From Ensifer sesbaniae (GTDB lineage: Bacteria > Pseudomonadota > Alphaproteobacteria > Rhizobiales > Rhizobiaceae), in the NCBI RefSeq assembly GCF_013283665.1, contig NZ_JABEKU010000003.1:6029-70028 (forward strand): DNA of 64,000 nucleotides, in the 5' to 3' direction. The notes beneath the pieces were generated by a model. The model was not told the origin of the DNA, did not search any database, and worked only from the letters and a program-made list of their open reading frames with translations. The stretch's first letter is position 1. The number at the start of each line of letters is the position of its first letter. Position numbers and translations under genes: made by a program. Shown here in pieces: positions 55,384-64,000 of this stretch.

Positions 55384-56997
55384 CTAGCCTCCCGCCCGGG
55401 GTGCCATGAGCACCCGCTCGGTGTAGCTCGTCGGATCGAACAGCGAATCCGCCGTCGCCTGCATGTAGCGCATCGCCGGACCGGCCTGTACGCTGAGGAA
55501 TATGCAGGTGGCGAGCAACACGATGACGGGTGTGATCTCGATGACGACGACGCGCGGCACGGTGTTTTCGATCGACGCCCAGAAGGTGCGGATGCCGACG
55601 CGATTCATGGCGATCATCGCTGCTAGACCGGAGATGATCAGCAGCGTGACATAGGTCCAGTCGGCCGTGGAGATCGCCCGGGCGGCTTCGGTCCCCGAGA
55701 GGCCGAAGAGACCGCCGAGGATCGCGAATTTGGCAACGAAGCCCGAGAGCGGTGGCAGGCCGGAAAGCAACAGGGCGCAGAGGCAGAAGCAGAGGCCGAG
55801 GATCGCCATGGTTCCGGGGATCGCCGCGCCGACCACTTCTTCCTCCTCGTCCTCGTCGGCGTCGCCATAGGCTTCCATCGTCACGGCGAGAACGTCGGCG
55901 CCGGCGTCGCGGCCGCGCTCGACCAGCTCGATCAAGAGGAAGAAGGCGGCGATGGTGAGCGTCGAACTGACGAGATAGAAGAGTGCGCCTGCGATCATGC
56001 CGGGATGGCCGAGGCCGATCGCAGCGAGCAAGGTGCCGGAGGAAACGAGCACCGAATAAGCGGCAAGCCGGCCCATGGCCTGCGAAGCGAGCACGCCGAT
56101 GGCGCCGAAGGCGATCGTCAGCAGCCCGCCCGCAAGCAGGATCGGCTGGCCGAATCCCGCGGAAGCCCCGGCACTCGCGCCGAAGACCAGCAGCGAAAGC
56201 CTGAGAATGACGTAGATGCCGACCTTGGTCAGGATCGCAAAGACGGCGGCGACCGGCGGCGTTGCGGCAGAATAGGCCGTCGGCAGCCAGAAGCTCAAGG
56301 GCCACATGCCGGCCTTCACCAGGAAGGCGACGCCGAGCACCCCGGCGCCGACCTCGACCATCTGGCGATCGTCCGGCGAAAGTGTCGCCAGCTTCATCGA
56401 GAGATCGGCCATGTTGAGCGTGCCGGTCGCGCCATAAATCAGGCTGACGCCGATCAGGAAGAGCGACGAGGCGGCGAGATTGATCGCGACGTAGTGCAGG
56501 CCCGCCTTGACGCGCAGCGGCCCGGAGCCGTGCAGCAGCAGGCCGTAGGACGCCGCCAGCATCATCTCGAAGAAGACGAAGAGATTGAAGAGGTCACCGG
56601 TGAGGAACGAACCGTTGAGGCCGGCGATCAAAAGCTGGAACAGCGAATGGAAATGATGGCCGGCCGTGTGCCAGCGGGCGATCGAATAGGCCTGGGCGGC
56701 AAGCGCCAGTCCGCTCGTCAGGCACAGCATCAGCGCCGAAAGGCGGTCGAGCACCAGCACGATGCCGAAGGGGGCCGGCCAGTTGCCGAGCTGATAGACG
56801 CCGCTGCCGGCGGCCGCCCCGTCCACCGAGGCGATACGCATCAGCACCATCGAGAGCACGAAGAGTGCGAGCGTCGAGACGAAGCCCATCACGCCCTTCA
56901 TCATGCGGTTGCGCTCGTCGATCGGGATCATCGCGGCACCGACCATCAGCGGTATCAGGATCGGCAGGATCAGCAGGTGGTGCATCCAGTTAGTCAT
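55384..56997 (-). CDS. mnhD: Mrp/Pha-type antiporter subunit D (complex I ND2-like)
   Basis: A 537-residue polytopic protein of about 14 helices, homologous to NADH dehydrogenase antiporter subunits. Motifs include LNGSFLTGDLFNLFVFFEMMLAASYGLL (with the conserved Glu), a LVKAGMWPLSFWLPTAYSAATPPVAAVFA run (conserved Lys) and LSGLPPLSGFVAKFA. MTNWMHHLLILP at 56997 is preferred over an 8-codon extension. It overlaps subunit C by 8 bp. One segment around DEDEEEEV (about 385) forms an unusually acidic cytoplasmic loop. Confidence 0.92.
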   Translation of the reverse strand: MTNWMHHLLILPILIPLMVGAAMIPIDERNRMMKGVMGFVSTLALFVLSMVLMRIASVDGAAAGSGVYQLGNWPAPFGIVLVLDRLSALMLCLTSGLALAAQAYSIARWHTAGHHFHSLFQLLIAGLNGSFLTGDLFNLFVFFEMMLAASYGLLLHGSGPLRVKAGLHYVAINLAASSLFLIGVSLIYGATGTLNMADLSMKLATLSPDDRQMVEVGAGVLGVAFLVKAGMWPLSFWLPTAYSAATPPVAAVFAILTKVGIYVILRLSLLVFGASAGASAGFGQPILLAGGLLTIAFGAIGVLASQAMGRLAAYSVLVSSGTLLAAIGLGHPGMIAGALFYLVSSTLTIAAFFLLIELVERGRDAGADVLAVTMEAYGDADEDEEEEVVGAAIPGTMAILGLCFCLCALLLSGLPPLSGFVAKFAILGGLFGLSGTEAARAISTADWTYVTLLIISGLAAMIAMNRVGIRTFWASIENTVPRVVVIEITPVIVLLATCIFLSVQAGPAMRYMQATADSLFDPTSYTERVLMAPRAGG

Positions 56998-57337
56998 GGC
57001 GCTGCTCCCGACCGTCGACATGGTCCGTGCCGGTGAAGCCGCGCGAGGCGAGCAGCACGACGAGGAAGAGCGCCGTCATGGCGAAGCCGATGACGATCGC
57101 GGTGAGCACGAGCGCCTGCGGCACCGGATCGGTGAAGCGGCTGAGATCGCCGACGCCACCGGGTTCCAGCACCGGCGGCGCGTTTACGCGAAGACGCCCC
57201 ATGCCAAAGATGAAGAGGTTGACCGCATAGGAGAGCAGCGAAAGCCCGATGATCACCTGATAGGTACGTGGACGCAGCAACAGATAGACGCCGGATGCCG
57301 TAAGCACGCCGATGGCGGCCGAGAGAATGATCTCCAT
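56990..57337 (-). CDS. mnhC: Mrp/Pha-type antiporter subunit C (NuoK-like)
   Basis: A 115-residue protein with three membrane helices. TYQVIIGLSLLSYAVNLFIFGMG and TDPVPQALVLTAIVIGFAMTALFLVVLL are the NuoK/MnhC motifs. The start codon overlaps the fused A/B subunit's stop (TGATG). Confidence 0.93.
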   Translation of the reverse strand: MEIILSAAIGVLTASGVYLLLRPRTYQVIIGLSLLSYAVNLFIFGMGRLRVNAPPVLEPGGVGDLSRFTDPVPQALVLTAIVIGFAMTALFLVVLLASRGFTGTDHVDGREQRHD

Positions 57338-60243
57338 CAGCTGGCCTCCTTTCCGCTCCGCATGGCGCGCGCGTGGGCCCGCGGCGCGCGGATCGACTGG
57401 TGGGCGAGCGCGATGAGGATCAGCACCGTTGCTCCGAGCACCAGCGAGAAGACGCCGAGATCGAAGAACAGGGCGCTCGCCAGCGGGAACTTCCCGACGA
57501 TCGGCAATGTGGCGTACTGGGCATGCGAGGTCAGGAACGGATAGCCGAAGAGCCAGGAGCCGATGCCGGTGGCCGCGGCGACCAGCAGCCCGATGCTCAT
57601 CCAGCGCAAGGGATGGATGCGCAGCCGTTCCTCGACCCAGCGCGTGCCGCCGGACATGTATTGCAGGATGAAGCCGATCGACATGGCAATGCCGGCGGCA
57701 AATCCGCCACCCGGCAGATCATGGCCGCGCAGGAACAGATAGGCGGCCAGCATGCCGATGACCGGGAACATCCAGCGCATGATCACCGAAGGCACGAACA
57801 GATATTCGGCAACGCTGTCGCCCTCGTTGCGATCCGGATGGTCGTCGTCGAAGGCATTCTGGACACGTTGCTGTTCCGGCGCCTCCAGGCTGTCGGCCTG
57901 CGGGCGGAAGCGCAGAAGCAGGGCGAAGACCGTCAGCGCGACGATCGCCAGAACGCCGATTTCGCCAAGCGTGTCGAAGCCGCGGAAGTCGACGAGGATG
58001 ACGTTGACGACATTGGTGCCTCCGCCCTCCTTGTAGGCGCGCTCGAGGAAGTAGCTGGCGATCGTCTCGGGCAGCGGACGGGTCATCATCGTATAGGCGA
58101 TGAGCGCCACGCCGCCGCCGGCGGTGATCGCCAGCAGGAAGTCGCGCAGGCGCCGGAAGCGGACCTGCAGCGAAAGCAGCTCCGATTCCTGCGTATCCTC
58201 GATGCGCTTCGGCAGCCAGCGAAGACCGAGCAGGATGAGGACCGTCGTGACGATCTCGACGAGGAGCTGGGTCACGGCAAGGTCGGGCGCCGAAAGCCAG
58301 ACGAAGGTCAGGCAGGTGGTGAGGCCGGCGCCGCCGAGCAGCACGAGCGCAGCCAGCCGGTGGAATTTCGCGAGAAGCGCCGCGCCGATCGCGCAAGCGA
58401 TGCCGACGGCCCAGAGCAGGGCGAAGGCCGGATCGATGCTGCGCACGAGGAGCGGCGGCATTTCGTAGTGACTGAGAAGCAGCGGCAGTGCGGCGGCGGC
58501 GATGGCGATGAAGACGAGGAACCGCATCTGCGGTTGCAGCCGTCGCGTACCGAGACGCTGTTCGAGTGAACGCGCCCATTTCCACGAGAGCGTCACCAGC
58601 ACGCGCTCGAAGATGCGCTGGCCGTGCAGCAGGCGGAAGATCGGCGGCCCTTCGATGCTGGTCGCAAGGTAGTTGCGCATCAGGAAATAGAGACCGACGC
58701 CGCCCGCCAGCGCGACGAAGCTCATGATCAAGGGCAGGTTCCAGCCGTGCCAGACGGCGAGGCTGTACTGCGGCGTGCTGGCGCCGAGGATGGCGACGAC
58801 CGCCGTATGCAGGAACGGCCCGATGGTTATCGCCGGGATGATGCCGACGACGAGGCAGGCAAGCACCAGGAACTCGATCGGCGCGCGCATCCAGCGCGGC
58901 GGCTCGTGCGGCACCTTCGGCAGATCCTCCGGCGCCTTGCCGTAGAAGACGCTGTGGATGAAACGCAGCGAATAGGTAACCGCGAACATGCCGGCGAGCG
59001 TCGCGCCATAGGGCGTCATCGTGTCGAGGATGTTGGCCTGATGCGTTTCGATCGCTTCGGCGAAAAACATTTCCTTGGAGATGAAGCCGTTCAAGAGCGG
59101 CACGCCGGCCATGGCCGCGCTCGCGACCATGGCGAGCACGGCGGTTCCGGGCATGTAGCGGATCAGCCCTCCGAGCTTGCGCATGTCGCGCGTTCCGGTC
59201 TCGTGGTCGATGATGCCGGCCGCCATGAACAGCGACGCCTTGAAGGTGGCATGGTTGACGATGTGGAAGACCGCGGCGACGGCGGCAAGCGGGCTGCCAA
59301 GGCTCAGGAGGACCGTGATCAGGCCGAGGTGGCTGATGGTGGAATAGGCGAGCAGGCCCTTCAGGTCCTGCTGGAAAATGGCGAAATAGGCGCCGAGCAG
59401 CAGCGTCGAAAGCCCGGCAAGGCCAACGGTCCAGAACCAGGCTTCGGTGCCGGCCATGACCGGCCAGAGGCGCGCCAGCAGGAAGACGCCGGCCTTCACC
59501 ATCGTCGCCGAATGCAGATAGGCCGAGACCGGCGTCGGCGCGGACATCGCATGCGGCAGCCAGAAATGGAACGGGAACTGCGCACTTTTCGTCAGCGCGC
59601 CGAGCAGAATCAGGATCAGTACCGGCATGTAGAGCGGCGAATTGCGGATCAGGTCGCCCGAGGTGAGCACGACGTCGAGATCGTAGCTCCCGACGATGCG
59701 GCCCATCAGCAGGAGGCCAACGAGCATGCAGAGACCGCCGGTGCCGGTCATGGTCAGCGCCATTCGCGCGCCGTCACGGGCATGGGCATTGTGATGCCAG
59801 TAGCCGATCAGCAGAAAGGAAACGATGCTGGTCAGTTCCCAGAAGACGGCAAGCAGGATGAGATTGCCCGAAAGCACCACGCCGAGCATCGAACCCATGA
59901 ACGCCAGAAACAGTGCCAGGAAGCGCGGCACCGGGTCCTCTGCGGCCATGTAATAACGCGCATAGAGCACGACGAGCACGCCGATTGCGGTGACGAGCAC
60001 CGTGAAGAGCCAGGCGAAGCCGTCCATGCGGAGGGTGAAATTGAGGCCGAGCTCAGGGAGCCAGGCGAGGTCGTAGCGCAGCACACCGCCTGAGGTGACG
60101 AAGGGATAGAGGCCGGCGGCGACGAGGAAACACAGGAGCGCGATCGCTCCCGCAAACCAGGCTGTCGCACCTCGTTGATCGGGCGGAAAGAAGATTGCAA
60201 GGAGGCTTCCCGCAAATGGGGCGAGAATGAAGACAGAAAGCAA
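57337..60243 (-). CDS. mnhA: Mrp/Pha-type antiporter fused subunits A and B
   Basis: A 968-residue protein. The N-terminal part (about 1-770) is MrpA-like: proton-translocating domain with VFWELTSIVSFLLIGYWHHN, QFPFHFWLPHAMSAPTPVSAYLHSATMVKAG and HIVNHATFKASLFMAAGIIDHETGTRD, then the DUF4040 region LSAPDLAVTQLLVEIVTTVL. The C-terminal part (about 830-950) is MrpB-like (GHDLPGGGFAAGIAMSIGFILQYMSGG). The A-B fusion is the mark of group-2 Mrp/Pha systems of alphaproteobacteria, which exchange Na+ or K+ for H+ and matter in alkaline or saline conditions. The start is TTG 60243, since no ATG lies near the N-terminus. Confidence 0.9.
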   Translation of the reverse strand: MLSVFILAPFAGSLLAIFFPPDQRGATAWFAGAIALLCFLVAAGLYPFVTSGGVLRYDLAWLPELGLNFTLRMDGFAWLFTVLVTAIGVLVVLYARYYMAAEDPVPRFLALFLAFMGSMLGVVLSGNLILLAVFWELTSIVSFLLIGYWHHNAHARDGARMALTMTGTGGLCMLVGLLLMGRIVGSYDLDVVLTSGDLIRNSPLYMPVLILILLGALTKSAQFPFHFWLPHAMSAPTPVSAYLHSATMVKAGVFLLARLWPVMAGTEAWFWTVGLAGLSTLLLGAYFAIFQQDLKGLLAYSTISHLGLITVLLSLGSPLAAVAAVFHIVNHATFKASLFMAAGIIDHETGTRDMRKLGGLIRYMPGTAVLAMVASAAMAGVPLLNGFISKEMFFAEAIETHQANILDTMTPYGATLAGMFAVTYSLRFIHSVFYGKAPEDLPKVPHEPPRWMRAPIEFLVLACLVVGIIPAITIGPFLHTAVVAILGASTPQYSLAVWHGWNLPLIMSFVALAGGVGLYFLMRNYLATSIEGPPIFRLLHGQRIFERVLVTLSWKWARSLEQRLGTRRLQPQMRFLVFIAIAAAALPLLLSHYEMPPLLVRSIDPAFALLWAVGIACAIGAALLAKFHRLAALVLLGGAGLTTCLTFVWLSAPDLAVTQLLVEIVTTVLILLGLRWLPKRIEDTQESELLSLQVRFRRLRDFLLAITAGGGVALIAYTMMTRPLPETIASYFLERAYKEGGGTNVVNVILVDFRGFDTLGEIGVLAIVALTVFALLLRFRPQADSLEAPEQQRVQNAFDDDHPDRNEGDSVAEYLFVPSVIMRWMFPVIGMLAAYLFLRGHDLPGGGFAAGIAMSIGFILQYMSGGTRWVEERLRIHPLRWMSIGLLVAAATGIGSWLFGYPFLTSHAQYATLPIVGKFPLASALFFDLGVFSLVLGATVLILIALAHQSIRAPRAHARAMRSGKEAS

Positions 60244-60571
60244 TTTTCCCGCGTATTCGATCGTACCGTTCCCTTCGTTCGGGTTTCATGGAGAGCGGGC
60301 ACCAGAGCGCCGTGCTTTCAAACGAATGCACAAGGGACGCACCAGGATGTTGAATCTAGAGCATCTTTTCCGCTTCAGTGATTGCACTTGCAGCGGGACG
60401 TTCTAGAGGCCCGAAAGGGCGGTCGCATCAGCGACTGCCGCAGATGATGCCGCCGATCCCAAGAAGTGGAGGCAGGCAATTGTTTTTATGGCGATTCGCG
60501 GCAAGGCTGCCAAGCCTTGCCCGTGCGAAAAATGCACGCATCGTGGTTTTTGCAACGGGCGGGCGTGCTTC
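60244..60571. other. intergenic region, no gene
   Basis: A 328-bp gap between the Mrp operon start and the 3' end of the GGDEF-EAL gene. The right-hand part after 60350 includes TCTAGAGCATCTTTTCCGC, which resembles part of a dispersed rhizobial repeat. No coding frame with a ribosome-binding site is seen. The part next to 60243 should carry the Mrp operon promoter. No terminator could be identified with confidence for the gene ending at 60572. Confidence 0.5.
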
Positions 60572-63211
60572 TCAGGCCGCGCGCCAGCGACGCTCGAAGG
60601 CGAAGGTGGCAAGGTCGTTGGCGTTCATCGGCCGCGCGAAGGCGTAGCCCTGCAGCCCGTGGCAGCCGAGTTCCTTCAGGATATGGGCGTGTTCCAGCGT
60701 CTCGACGCCCTCGGCGATCACTTCGATGCCAAGCGATGTGCCGATATCGATGATCGACTCGACCAGCCGCTTTTCGGTGGGCGACTCGCGGATCGGCAGG
60801 ACGAGCTGGCGGTCGATCTTCAACCGCCGCGGGGTCAATTTCAAAAGGCTCAGGATCGAGGCATAGCCCGTGCCGAAATCGTCGATCTCGATGTCGATGC
60901 CGAGCTTCTTGATGCGACGGATGTTGGACAGCACCGTCATGTCGCTCTCGTCGAAGGAGATGGATTCCAGCAGCTCGAAAGACAGGCGGCCGGCCGGAAT
61001 CTGCAATTGTTCGAGACGATCGATCAGGTTTTCATCGTGAAGACGCGCATAGGACAGATTGACCGAGACCTTGGGAATATGGATGCCGTTGGCCTCCCAG
61101 CGGTAGATCTGGAACAGCGCCTGTTCCAGGATTGCCTGGTCGATCGACGCGACCACGTTGATGTCTTCCGCCGTCTTCAGGAACGCGTGAGGGCCGAGCA
61201 GTCCCTTGGACGGATGATCCCAGCGGGCCAGTGCCTCGACACCGATGATGTCGAGCGATCGCGGGCAGAACTGCGGTTGGAAATGCGCGATGAACTCGTT
61301 GTGCTCCAGCCCGCGAAGGATCTCGTCGGCCGTCTGCTTCGTCTTGAAAACGGCTGTCTTCAACTCACCTGTGAAGGTCTCGTGCCGGTTGCGGCCGCGG
61401 CGCTTGGCTTCGTAGAGCGCAATGTCGGCATTGACCAGCACGTGCGACAGGTCATCCGTTGCCTTTGTCTGGGCAGCAATGCCGATGCTGACGCCGAGGC
61501 GGCACTCCTGGTCCTTGTAGCGAACGGGCACGCTCATCGCCTCGATGATGCGGGAAGCGAGTGTGGCGTCCGGTTCTGCCCCGCCATCCTGGCGAACGAT
61601 GACGAATTCGTCGCCGCCGATGCGGGCAACGAAGTCCTTTGCATCCGCATTGCCGCGCAGCAGTTCGGCGGCGTGGCGCAGGATCTCGTCGCCGGCGGCG
61701 TGGCCGAGCGTATCGTTGATCTGCTTGAAGCGGTCGAGGTCCATGTGGAAGATGCTGAGCCTTGCCTCGGGCGTGAAATGCCTGTCGCGATCGGCCAGGA
61801 CCTGGTCGAGGAAGCGGCGGTTCGGCAGGCCGGTCAGCGGATCGTGCAGGGCATTGAATTCCATGCGATGACGCGCCGCCTCGAGTTCGACGCTGTGCGC
61901 CTCGGCCATCCGCTTGGCTTCGAACAGGGTCTCGCGGGTCTCGAAGTCGGCGGTGACGTCCCAGTTGACCCCGACGACCTTCCTCATGCCATCTGCGCCG
62001 GTATAGGCGGAGCCGATCGCGCGAATGTGTCGCAAACTGCCGTCGGCGAGACAGATGCGGAACTCCGAGTTGTAGGCGTTGCCCGTCTCGAGCGCTTCTG
62101 CGAACTCGGCCTCGGCGCGCTGGAGATCGTCGGAATGCAGCGCGCTCCTCCAGTCCTCGTAGGTCTCGCTTGTGGAACCGACGCAGCCGTAGAGTTCCCG
62201 CATCCGGTCGTCCCAAAGCAGCTTGCCGCTCACGATGTCGAGTTCCCAAATGCCGATCTGCGAGGAGTCCAGCGCGATTTTCAGGCGATGGGAAAGTTCC
62301 TGCAGTTGCGCCTTGCTGTGCCTGAGCGCGCGAATGTTGGCTTGCCGCTCGCTCATCAGGCGGCCGGTCAGTACCATCGGCAGGATGATCATCAGGCCGC
62401 CGAGAACGATCAATCCGCGGATGAACCAGGCATTACCGGCCGTCGCCGGCCATCCGCTCTTGGGAACGGCTGCAATGCGCCAGGAGCCCCCAGGCAAAAG
62501 CACGGTCATCTCGACCGGCGAATGCTTGAAGATTGCCGGGTCGCCGAAGAAGATCGGTCCCTTTGCGCCTGTTCCGTCGCGTCCGGCTATGGCGATATCT
62601 ATGCCGGGCTGCTTCGAAAAGAGTCCGCTGTCACGATAGAGGCGATCGATGTCGATGACGGCAGAGACGATGCCCCAGAAGCGATTGCTGCTGCCGCCGG
62701 CGTCGATCGATACCGGGAACCGACCGATCAATCCTCGCCCGCCCTGGACGAGGTCAACGGGGCCGGCAAGGACCATCTGGCCGGTGTTCTTCACCCGCAT
62801 GACGGCCGCGCGTTGTGCATCATTCCTGCGGTAATCGAGCCCCAGCGCCTTCTCATTTCCTGCGAGCGGGTAGACGAGCGAGACGATGAGGTTCGGCGCG
62901 GCGGCGATGCTGCGCAGTTGCGAGCGTTCGGTGAAGATGCTGCGCGAGAGCGTAGCGAAGCGTTTCTGATCCATGCCGGGCTCGGTGACGAGCGTGCCGA
63001 TCAATCCGCGCACCAACTGGATGTTGCCGTTGACGTTGGCCTCGAGTTTGGCGCGGATGGGGTTGAGCTCTTCGGCGATCCGAGCGCGCAGGCGCGCCTC
63101 AGCCACCACCTGGTTCTGATTGTCTGCGAGGATGCCGGCCACCAGGACCACGAAAGCCGCTATGACCGCCGGAAGGTAACTTGGCGCTAAATTTCTGAAG
63201 AGCCTCTTCAT
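60572..63211 (-). CDS. sensor-PAS-GGDEF-EAL c-di-GMP turnover protein
   Basis: A protein of about 879 residues. A membrane helix (about 10-30), a CHASE-like periplasmic sensor (30-265; ARIAEELNPIRAKLEANVNG and LIGRFPVSID segments) and a second helix (about 270-292) are followed by a PAS/PAC domain (305-425). A GGDEF domain with intact RIGGDEF (near 531) and an EAL domain with VEALARW (near 657), DDFGTGY (near 774) and EGVET complete it. Both active sites look functional. MKRLFRN at 63211 is preferred; GTG 63241 would add 10 residues. It is a single gene. Confidence 0.88.
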   Translation of the reverse strand: MKRLFRNLAPSYLPAVIAAFVVLVAGILADNQNQVVAEARLRARIAEELNPIRAKLEANVNGNIQLVRGLIGTLVTEPGMDQKRFATLSRSIFTERSQLRSIAAAPNLIVSLVYPLAGNEKALGLDYRRNDAQRAAVMRVKNTGQMVLAGPVDLVQGGRGLIGRFPVSIDAGGSSNRFWGIVSAVIDIDRLYRDSGLFSKQPGIDIAIAGRDGTGAKGPIFFGDPAIFKHSPVEMTVLLPGGSWRIAAVPKSGWPATAGNAWFIRGLIVLGGLMIILPMVLTGRLMSERQANIRALRHSKAQLQELSHRLKIALDSSQIGIWELDIVSGKLLWDDRMRELYGCVGSTSETYEDWRSALHSDDLQRAEAEFAEALETGNAYNSEFRICLADGSLRHIRAIGSAYTGADGMRKVVGVNWDVTADFETRETLFEAKRMAEAHSVELEAARHRMEFNALHDPLTGLPNRRFLDQVLADRDRHFTPEARLSIFHMDLDRFKQINDTLGHAAGDEILRHAAELLRGNADAKDFVARIGGDEFVIVRQDGGAEPDATLASRIIEAMSVPVRYKDQECRLGVSIGIAAQTKATDDLSHVLVNADIALYEAKRRGRNRHETFTGELKTAVFKTKQTADEILRGLEHNEFIAHFQPQFCPRSLDIIGVEALARWDHPSKGLLGPHAFLKTAEDINVVASIDQAILEQALFQIYRWEANGIHIPKVSVNLSYARLHDENLIDRLEQLQIPAGRLSFELLESISFDESDMTVLSNIRRIKKLGIDIEIDDFGTGYASILSLLKLTPRRLKIDRQLVLPIRESPTEKRLVESIIDIGTSLGIEVIAEGVETLEHAHILKELGCHGLQGYAFARPMNANDLATFAFERRWRAA

Positions 63212-63346
63212 TCCGAGGTTGAAAGCATGTCTGGCAGGCACAAATCACCCCGGTGGCACGCGAATGGCTGTGTATCGACCGGGATGATCCCAAAAGGGTC
63301 TTAACAATTCTTGTTTTAGGCGGCTCTTTTATACGAGGTTACGCAC

Positions 63347-63532
63347 TCAGTCGCGCTTGCGCTCGGGCAGCTTCTTGCGCTTGGTCTCGGCAAGTTCCTT
63401 GAGTTCGCTTTCGCTCATGGATTTTTCCATCCCGCGGGACGCGCCCTTGAGGCTGGATTTCTTGATCTCTCCGCGCTTTGCGGCAAGGGCCGCACCGGCT
63501 GCCTGCTGCTGAGCCTTCGACTTGGCTGGCAT
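63347..63532 (-). CDS. DUF3008 family small basic protein
   Basis: A 61-residue protein with the complete DUF3008 signature: MPAKSKAQQQAAGAALAAKRG at the start, KKSSLKGASRGM in the middle and MSESELKELAETKRKKLP at the end. It is very lysine-rich and helical, with no membrane segment. The function is unknown; small proteins of this type are common in proteobacteria and may bind nucleic acid. GGTG-type Shine-Dalgarno sequence upstream. Its short length makes it easy to miss. Confidence 0.85.
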   Translation of the reverse strand: MPAKSKAQQQAAGAALAAKRGEIKKSSLKGASRGMEKSMSESELKELAETKRKKLPERKRD

Positions 63533-63614
63533 GGAACACCACCTTTCCGTTGATAGCCCTCTCCCAACGCGCGGCCATCGTCGGTGTTCCCGGATTTCCG
63601 GATGGACCGCGATC

Positions 63615-64000
63615 CTACGTGCCTTCGCGCGCTTCGATCATCGCCTGCAACGTCTCCAGGCGATCGGCGTCGCGCGGCAGCTTGTCCTGCCGAAGGCGGG
63701 CTATGCGCGGAAAACGCATCGCCACGCCGGACTTGTGCCGGGTCGAACGATTGATGCCCTCGAAGGCGACTTCGACGACGAAACCGAAATCGGGCTCGGC
63801 GCGCACGGCCCGGACCGGCCCGAAGCGCTCGGTCGTGTTGTCCCTGACGAAACGGTCGAGAACCTCCAGCTCGGCGTCGGTGAAGCCGAAATAGGCCTTG
63901 CCGACCGGTACCAGCGCCTCCTTTCCGTCGACGGTGGTCCAGACGCCGAAGGTGTAGTCGGAGTAGTAGCTCGAGCGCTTGCCGTGGCCGCGCTGCGCAT
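63615..64000 (-). CDS. ATP-dependent DNA ligase, C-terminal end (gene continues beyond window)
   Basis: The frame is open from the stop TAG at 63615 to the window edge and encodes 128 residues of the ligase C-terminal oligonucleotide-binding domain. GHGKRSSYYSDYTFGVW, LVPVGKAYFGFTDAEL, RFVRDNTTERFGPVR and VVEVAFEGINRSTRHKSG followed by AMRFPRIARLR are typical of ATP-dependent (LigB/LigC-like) bacterial ligases. The adenylation domain with the catalytic Lys lies outside. It could be a stand-alone ligase with an exonuclease-like MBL gene upstream or part of a DNA-repair cluster, which cannot be seen here. Confidence 0.85.
   Translation of the reverse strand, partial: AQRGHGKRSSYYSDYTFGVWTTVDGKEALVPVGKAYFGFTDAELEVLDRFVRDNTTERFGPVRAVRAEPDFGFVVEVAFEGINRSTRHKSGVAMRFPRIARLRQDKLPRDADRLETLQAMIEAREGT

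Noticed and set aside
60488-63190. 900-codon open frame on the plus strand
   Set aside because: It lies opposite the GGDEF-EAL gene, whose domains are unmistakable. Long antisense frames are expected in high-GC coding DNA, and the translation shows no domain.

Overview
The window reads as the chromosome of a Rhizobiales bacterium, most probably Ensifer/Sinorhizobium and close to Ensifer adhaerens. The evidence is the high GC content, rhizobial mosaic repeats between genes, a RirA-type iron box, a rhizobial initiator tRNA, and CobK/CobL proteins that match, as I remember them, those of the vitamin B12 producer once called Pseudomonas denitrificans, now placed in Ensifer. No phage, transposase, integrase or CRISPR array is visible; this is mostly core or conserved-accessory chromosome.

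Layout. 1-53: 3' part of initiator tRNA-fMet, then a repeat-rich gap. 0.5-9.7 kb: paired exported DUF2950 and DUF3300 proteins, an AI-2E/PerM-family membrane protein, a membrane-anchored TolB-like/TPR protein, a GGDEF-EAL c-di-GMP enzyme and a SAM-dependent methyltransferase of the 3-OH-PAME-synthase-like group. 9.8-15 kb: TetR repressor divergent from an RND efflux adaptor/pump pair, with two matching operators. 15-18.9 kb: siderophore ABC importer (ATPase, two permeases, divergent binding protein) with a TGA-N9-TCA iron box. 18.9-19.9 kb: AT-richer gap with no supported gene. 19.9-26.9 kb: LuxR-type regulator with a degenerate receiver, a long AT-rich leader, then UDP-xylose synthase, UDP-sugar 4-epimerase, cellulose-synthase-like glycosyltransferase, DUF995 protein and GH26-like protein. 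This set resembles the arabinose-containing polysaccharide operon of S. meliloti, but with a different neighbouring regulator, and is the most interesting accessory locus here.

27-33.4 kb: tyrosine catabolism (hppD, Lrp-type and MarR-type regulators, hmgA, an MBL-fold hydrolase, fahA, maiA). 33.5-40.8 kb: purU, a thiolase and the branched-chain 2-oxo acid dehydrogenase operon (bkdA1-bkdA2-bkdB-lpdA). 41.2-46 kb: FAD oxidoreductase and molybdate uptake (ModE-like regulator, modC, modB, modA) with a Mo-box-like site. 46.1 kb: ung. 47-54.2 kb: cobF, cobG, cobH, cobI, cobJ, cobK (opposite strand), cobL and cobM, which together cover every step from precorrin-2 to hydrogenobyrinic acid. 54.2-60.2 kb: six-gene group-2 Mrp/Pha-type cation/proton antiporter with a fused A/B subunit. 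60.5-64 kb: a second GGDEF-EAL protein with extracytoplasmic sensor and PAS domain, a DUF3008 small protein, and the 3' end of an ATP-dependent DNA ligase that runs off the window.

Start codons were chosen from ribosome-binding sites and family lengths, and several differ from the longest open frame. All family assignments come from reading the translated sequence and from memory; no searches were run.
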